Notes under the pieces: generated by a model
Seen by the model: only the letters and a program-made list of their open reading frames with translations
Database searches by the model: none
What the model was told of the DNA's origin: nothing
Shown: positions 60,460 to 64,000 of the stretch, in pieces
Layout of the letters: every line of letters starts with the position of its first letter
How positions within the stretch are numbered: position 1 is the stretch's first letter
Program-made: the position numbers and the translations under genes
NCBI GenBank assembly: GCA_030583885.1
Contig: CP129480.1
Span: forward strand, 1,984,001-2,048,000
From: Anaerolineales bacterium
Lineage (GTDB): Bacteria > Chloroflexota > Anaerolineae > Anaerolineales > Villigracilaceae
Direction: 5' to 3'
Length of the DNA: 64,000 nucleotides

Positions 60460-60508
60460 AGATGGCAACAAGAAGTTCTGGTGGATTTATTGGATGAATT
60501 GAGGATTA

Positions 60509-61177
60509 ATGAAATCGATTCTGGATGCCGCAAAGATTTTACAAGAATTCGAGAAGGATTCGCTTACTAAGCATGTCTCGGAAATAGAACATACACTTGT
60601 GGGTTCTAGTTTTGAATCTTTCAATTCTGCTTATGCTGCTCTTGAATTAAACCCCAACTTGTTGGACGCTGCTATTTCCTTGAAGCGGGTTGCAGGGCAG
60701 ATAAACGTTTTAATCCACGCGACAGGCATCTTGCTTTCACTGCCCCATATCTTGCAAGAAGGGGAAGTCATTGAAACTTTATCGCTTGGCGCGGGCAACA
60801 CTGGCAAGAAATTCGATCTGGAAACCAATCAACGTATTGCTGAATACAAGTTTATTAATTGGCAGGGAGGCGCTGAAGTTATACGGCAGAATTCGCTTTT
60901 TAAAGATTTCTACCAAATGGCTGAGCACGAAACTACAAAGAAAAGATACTTGTATGTTATCGATACAAAATACCCCATGAAATTTTTCAATAGTGGACGG
61001 GCTTTAACAAGTGTAATGAGCCGCAATATCAAGCTGTGGTCTGATTTTCAAAAACGATATAGTAATCGGTTTACTATAGTGCGTGAGTATTATGAGTATC
61101 GAAAAACTACCGTTCAGATAATAGATATTGCAGAGATAGTTCCTGAGCTTGTAAATCACATAGTAGAGGAAAAATGA
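60509..61177 (+). CDS. Defence-locus protein, possible PD-(D/E)XK nuclease
   Basis: 222 residues, unrecognised family. A D..ExK-like pattern appears in KFDLETNQRIAEYKFINWQGG, where AEYKF would be the E-x-K strand; downstream RYLYVIDTKYPMKF could add a second strand. The rest is helical. This resembles restriction-like nuclease folds but the match is weak. Its stop overlaps a short ATG frame (ATGA at 61174), and the decayed hsdS copy follows. It is embedded between an intact and a decayed hsdS end, which suggests an acquired accessory gene. Confidence 0.5.
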   Translation: MKSILDAAKILQEFEKDSLTKHVSEIEHTLVGSSFESFNSAYAALELNPNLLDAAISLKRVAGQINVLIHATGILLSLPHILQEGEVIETLSLGAGNTGKKFDLETNQRIAEYKFINWQGGAEVIRQNSLFKDFYQMAEHETTKKRYLYVIDTKYPMKFFNSGRALTSVMSRNIKLWSDFQKRYSNRFTIVREYYEYRKTTVQIIDIAEIVPELVNHIVEEK

Positions 61178-61202
61178 ATCTCGAAGAAGCCAGGAATGTT
61201 TT

Positions 61203-61325
61203 GTGGTAAAAAAAATCCACACCAGCATCGAGACCGAGCGCACCATTGTCCACGGCAATCGGGAGTTGACCCGTTTGTATGAGGAGAAGGTCAAGAAGGT
61301 GATCGAGAGAGTGTGGGAAGGGTAA
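61203..61325 (+). pseudogene. Decayed copy of the hsdS 3' end (first)
   Basis: 41 codons encoding VVKKIHTSIETERTIVHG then NRELTRLYEEKVKK and ..VIERVWEG-stop. They match the end of hsdMS (..SERAIVHGNRELIRLYVEKV..) in most positions at both protein and DNA level. It lacks a start and the rest of hsdS. Confidence 0.85.
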
Positions 61326-61350
61326 TAGAAATACAATAGTGGAGGAACCA

Positions 61351-62373
61351 ATGCCAGAAATACTAACTTTTGAAAATGCTCTTCAACTAGCTGGCGACCC
61401 AACAAGAATCAATCTAGTGATGGGAAATGGTTTCAGTAGGGCTCTGCGAAATGATATTTTTTCCTACGATGCTATTTTGAATAGCGCTGATTTCAGTCGC
61501 TTATCAAGAAATGCAAGACGGGCTTTTGATGTGCTAGGAACCACTGATTTTGAATTTGTTGTACAAACACTACGCAATGCAGCGCTACTAATTGAATTGT
61601 ACTCACGCACTAATCGTAGGCTTGCTAATAGGCTTCGGCGAGACGCTGATGGTTTGAAAGAAGTGTTGGTTACAACCATTGCTCAAAATCATCCTGACCT
61701 TCCTTCCAGTATTTCATCAGACGCATATGCAAGCTGCAAAAGGTTTATGTCACATTTCAATCACCTATTCACCACGAACTACGACTTGTTACTTTATTGG
61801 ACACTAATGCAATCTGAGATAGAACCACAAATAAGATGTGATGATGGCTTCAGAACACCTGAAGACGGTCCAACAGATTATGTCGCCTGGGAGCCCGAGA
61901 AAGGCTATGACCAAAATGTCCATTATTTACATGGCGCATTACATTTGTTTGATGCGGGCACAGAAATCCAAAAATACACGTGGGTCAACGTGGGAAAACC
62001 ATTGATTCAGCAAATCCGAGAAGCCCTTGAACAAAACTATTTTCCTTTGTTTGTGAGCGAAGGGGATAGCGATAAAAAATACACAAAGATTCAACACAGT
62101 GCATATCTTTCCAAAGGTTTCAGAAGCCTAGTCAGTACTACAGGAGTTTTATTCACTTATGGATTATCTTTCTCGGAAAGTGATAACCATATTGCAAAAG
62201 CGATCGAAAAAGGGAAATTCAGCGCATTAGCAGTAAGCGTGTACGGAGACCCTAATTCGCCAACAAATGCAGCAATGATTCATAAAACTAACACAATTGC
62301 TGCAGGTAGACCTCCCAAGAAGCCACTGGCCGTAATATTCTACGATGCTGCATCAGCTCATGTTTGGGGGTAA
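61351..62373 (+). CDS. SIR2-like (DUF4917-type) protein
   Basis: 340 residues. INLVMGNGFSRALRNDIFSY near the N-terminus, then LFTTNYDLLLYWTLMQ and VHYLHGALHLF are the blocks that recall SIR2-like NAD-binding domains and DUF4917. Related proteins act as NAD-degrading effectors in phage defence. The catalytic His of SIR2 may be in YLHGAL; this is inference. ATG at 61351 with GGAGGA 5 bases upstream (a GTG at 61339 is an alternative). It is flanked by hsdS remnants on both sides. Confidence 0.75.
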   Translation: MPEILTFENALQLAGDPTRINLVMGNGFSRALRNDIFSYDAILNSADFSRLSRNARRAFDVLGTTDFEFVVQTLRNAALLIELYSRTNRRLANRLRRDADGLKEVLVTTIAQNHPDLPSSISSDAYASCKRFMSHFNHLFTTNYDLLLYWTLMQSEIEPQIRCDDGFRTPEDGPTDYVAWEPEKGYDQNVHYLHGALHLFDAGTEIQKYTWVNVGKPLIQQIREALEQNYFPLFVSEGDSDKKYTKIQHSAYLSKGFRSLVSTTGVLFTYGLSFSESDNHIAKAIEKGKFSALAVSVYGDPNSPTNAAMIHKTNTIAAGRPPKKPLAVIFYDAASAHVWG

Positions 62374-62375
62374 TT

Positions 62376-62563
62376 ATGCAATTCAGAGATGCCACTTATG
62401 AAATTTCCTTACCGCCGCTGGATGTCAGGCGTGAAATCGTCGCCCGCATCGCGAAGTCCCCGCAGGGGGAGCGCGAGCGGTCCATTGTGGAGGGGAATCG
62501 TGAGTTGTTCGGATTTATGCGGAGAAGGTCAAGAAGGTGGTAGAGAGGGTGGGCGAAGGGTAA
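62376..62563 (+). pseudogene. Decayed copy of the hsdS 3' end (second)
   Basis: Translates to YEISLPPLDVRREIVARI, an inserted SPQGERE, then RSIVEGNREL, after which one indel shifts the frame; past it the bases give AEKVKKVVERVGEG and a stop. This matches the last ~50 residues of hsdMS. It starts 2 bases after the DUF4917 stop. Confidence 0.82.
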
Positions 62564-62664
62564 AGCTATGTTTTAGCCAATTACTGATATCTTCAAATGT
62601 ATAAATTGTTGAGGGCAATTGTCCTACGATTATTGACAGAGGGGCGCTCCATGAATCAGGGGTA

Positions 62665-62693
62665 TTGACTTAACTTTTCCTTCGTCTTATCCT
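62665..62693 (+). promoter_or_regulatory. Predicted leaderless promoter
   Basis: TTGACT (62665-62670), 17-base spacer, TATCCT (62688-62693), then 7 bases to the ATG at 62701. Confidence 0.65.
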
Positions 62694-62700
62694 AAAAACC

Positions 62701-63294
62701 ATGAAAAAACTAATCAAATCACTCACGATCCTTGTGATCGTTACACTGCTTTCGCCCTGGCTCGGCTTTGCCGCGCGCGGCGCATTTCCGTTCGACAAGC
62801 CCGAATTCAAGGAACTAACCTATTACCAGCTCCTGGAATGGCGCTGGTGGGACTATCAGCGCCTGGCGCGGGAATACCGCCTGCAAAATCCGCACAAGCC
62901 TGTGAAGCGGCTGGGCAAGGAACGCCCGCTAGACTACGGCTACTCCACCTGTTTCTGGCTAGAGACGACGATCAAGTTCGGTTATGGTCCCGTCCAATCG
63001 TTTCACTATGCTCTGGCTGGATTGAACGGCATCCCTCCGTCCCCGACGCACTCGTTTCCCACCGAGGTCACATATTCGAACTTTCCCGCCAAAATGTGGG
63101 AGGCGTATGAGACCCTGATCTGGCACAATTTGGATCGCTACGGAACAACACCATCCCGTGAATGCTGGTCAAGGAACAACATTCCATCGGCGGAGGAGTT
63201 CGACGAAACCATTGCCGCGTTGAAGGAGCGCGTGGCGGAATTGGACGAAAAGATGGTTATTTACATTTCTGCAAACACCACCGAAAATCCTTGA
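62701..63294 (+). CDS. Exported hypothetical protein
   Basis: 197 residues. N-terminal signal peptide (KKLIKSLTILVIVTLLSPWLGFA, cleavage likely after AARGA region). The mature part is Trp/Tyr rich (YYQLLEWRWWDYQRLAREYR) and has no recognised domain. Function unknown. Confidence 0.65.
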   Translation: MKKLIKSLTILVIVTLLSPWLGFAARGAFPFDKPEFKELTYYQLLEWRWWDYQRLAREYRLQNPHKPVKRLGKERPLDYGYSTCFWLETTIKFGYGPVQSFHYALAGLNGIPPSPTHSFPTEVTYSNFPAKMWEAYETLIWHNLDRYGTTPSRECWSRNNIPSAEEFDETIAALKERVAELDEKMVIYISANTTENP

Positions 63295-63318
63295 CAGAAT
63301 AAGACATACAGATAAAAT
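63291..63318 (+). promoter_or_regulatory. Promoter of a small transcript
   Basis: TTGACA (63291-63296), 16-base spacer, TAAAAT (63313-63318). The first bases overlap the preceding stop codon. Confidence 0.7.
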
Positions 63319-63324
63319 TGAGCG

Positions 63325-63419
63325 CGTGATGCAAGTTCCTGAATGGGATCATTGTATCAATTTCCAGAATCGAATAACCCAGTTGGCATAAGCCCCTTCA
63401 GCCCGAAGGGGCTTTTTTG
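63325..63419 (+). ncRNA. Candidate small RNA or leader of about 95 bases
   Basis: A promoter (63291-63318) and a strong terminator (stem AGCCCCTTC/GAAGGGGCT at 63391-63413, then T6) enclose about 95 bases without a clear gene. It could be an independent small RNA, or an attenuated leader of the exported protein gene at 63445, which may otherwise depend on read-through. Confidence 0.5.
63391..63419 (+). terminator. Rho-independent terminator
   Basis: 9-base perfect stem, 5-base loop, followed by TTTTTTG. Confidence 0.92.
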
Positions 63420-63444
63420 TTTCCAAATTTCACGAGAGGAGATC

Positions 63445-63867
63445 ATGAAAAAAATACAACACATTGCATTTGCGTTTCTTGTTGCAGTATCCGCACTTAT
63501 TGCGGCGCCGTCCGCCTACGCCGCGACGGGGGACATTCTTGTCCCTTTCCAGGAGGATCAAGGCCGTTGGGCTGACGCTGTTTGCGCTTCGATGACAGAG
63601 GGGGGATGCCTGTACTTCCGGGAACACGAAGCAGCTGCCGCGTGGACGATCCTTAAAGAGGCGGGAACGCTCGGCATGAACGTCAGTTTTGTCGAGCGGA
63701 TTGTTGTTCTAAATGGCGGACTCGAATTGTGGCGGCTCGAACTGGTTTTGCTCATGCCAGACCGCTTGGAATCGCTTGAAGTCTATGCCACCGTCGAATC
63801 CAATTCCCACCGGATTGACCGCGTGGTCATGGTGGATGGACGCCTGGTGGCTGGAATTGAAGAATAG
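63445..63867 (+). CDS. Exported hypothetical protein
   Basis: 140 residues from ATG at 63445 (GAGGAG 5 bases upstream). Signal peptide KKIQHIAFAFLVAVSALIAA with predicted AYA cleavage site (SAYAA). The mature part contains two cysteines (AVCASMTEGGCLYF), likely a disulfide outside. No family recognised. It is 2 bases from the next gene. Confidence 0.7.
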   Translation: MKKIQHIAFAFLVAVSALIAAPSAYAATGDILVPFQEDQGRWADAVCASMTEGGCLYFREHEAAAAWTILKEAGTLGMNVSFVERIVVLNGGLELWRLELVLLMPDRLESLEVYATVESNSHRIDRVVMVDGRLVAGIEE

Positions 63868-63869
63868 CG

Positions 63870-64000
63870 ATGGAACTTGTGCTTCCGAAGGAAAAATTAC
63901 AAAAGGCGTCGATCATCCTGCTGGTCGTCATTGGACTGGCTGCGATTGCGTTTCGTGTGAACTGGGGCGGTGCGATGGATGGATTGTTTTCGCTCTTCCA
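63870..64000 (+). CDS. Membrane protein, cut by window edge
   Basis: 43 residues visible, beginning MELVLPKEKLQKASIILLV with one membrane segment (IILLVVIGLAAIAF). It starts 2 bases after the preceding stop, so it is cotranscribed with the exported protein. Nothing more can be said. Confidence 0.55.
   Translation, partial: MELVLPKEKLQKASIILLVVIGLAAIAFRVNWGGAMDGLFSLF

Noticed and set aside
60470..60508. Tiny frame after hsdMS
   Set aside because: About 11 codons only; probably leftover sequence from recombination, no support as a gene.
38714..64000. Right-hand attachment site repeating the tRNA-Leu 3' end
   Set aside because: I looked for the T-arm and acceptor sequence to the right of the tRNA and found no convincing repeat; the element may end outside the window.

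Overview
The window looks like a chromosome segment of an Anaerolineae-type member of the Chloroflexota. This is inferred from gene content and protein style, not from a database search: a topoisomerase I with an N-terminal zinc-ribbon extension, a fused two-domain ECF ATPase, a fatty-acid degradation operon, and many Gly/Ala/Arg-rich proteins of moderate GC. Sigma70-like promoters (TTGACA/TATAAT, 16-18 base spacers) are easy to see. Several genes have the -10 box only 6-8 bases before the ATG and no Shine-Dalgarno sequence, which suggests leaderless mRNAs.

Positions 1 to 38.7 kb are ordinary core genome. In order they hold: a zinc-ribbon coiled-coil protein (partial), an exported serine hydrolase, proline dehydrogenase, two coupled GNAT acetyltransferases (one frameshifted), a pteridine-reductase-like SDR, a glycosidase-like lipoprotein, rpsP-khpA-rimM, dprA, a mannose-1-phosphate guanylyltransferase, topA, greA, dGTPase, tRNA-Leu and tRNA-Asp. 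Next comes a TetR-controlled beta-oxidation operon (two acyl-CoA dehydrogenases, a fused hydratase/dehydrogenase, thiolase, SCP2), then terC, divergent thrB and thrC, a cyclic-nucleotide-domain histidine kinase, a SAM-hydrolase plus ECF-transporter operon, dcd, and a minus-strand group plsX, NERD-like, dinG, small ORF, nat. Imperfect palindromic interspersed repeats lie between several of these genes.

A tRNA-Leu(GAG) with a near-perfect promoter at 38.6 kb marks the border. From there to about 52.8 kb the genes look plasmid-like: excisionase-type HTH proteins, a tightly overlapping run of small and membrane proteins, ParA with a putative ribbon-helix-helix partner, an iteron-like array in front of a 704-residue replication-protein candidate that carries three more DNA repeats inside its own coding sequence, a DnaB-type helicase, a replication-relaxation-family protein, and an exported thermonuclease with a lamin-tail domain. 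No integrase, relaxase or second attachment site is visible, so the type of element is open.

From 53.2 to 62.6 kb there is a defence locus: hsdR, a TIR-domain gene, and a fused hsdM-hsdS gene, followed by an uncharacterised protein with a possible nuclease motif and a SIR2-like (DUF4917-type) protein. The TIR gene is split by a 1275-base IS3-family element with a 3-base target duplication; removing the element and one duplicate restores one open reading frame. Each of the two accessory genes after hsdMS is followed by a decayed copy of the hsdS 3' end, so the locus appears to have grown by recombination at hsdS. The last 1.4 kb hold small exported proteins and a promoter-terminator unit that may be a small RNA or leader.

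Several small genes show single indels at simple-sequence runs that break otherwise well-formed reading frames. These may be assembly errors or real mutations; the sequence alone cannot decide.
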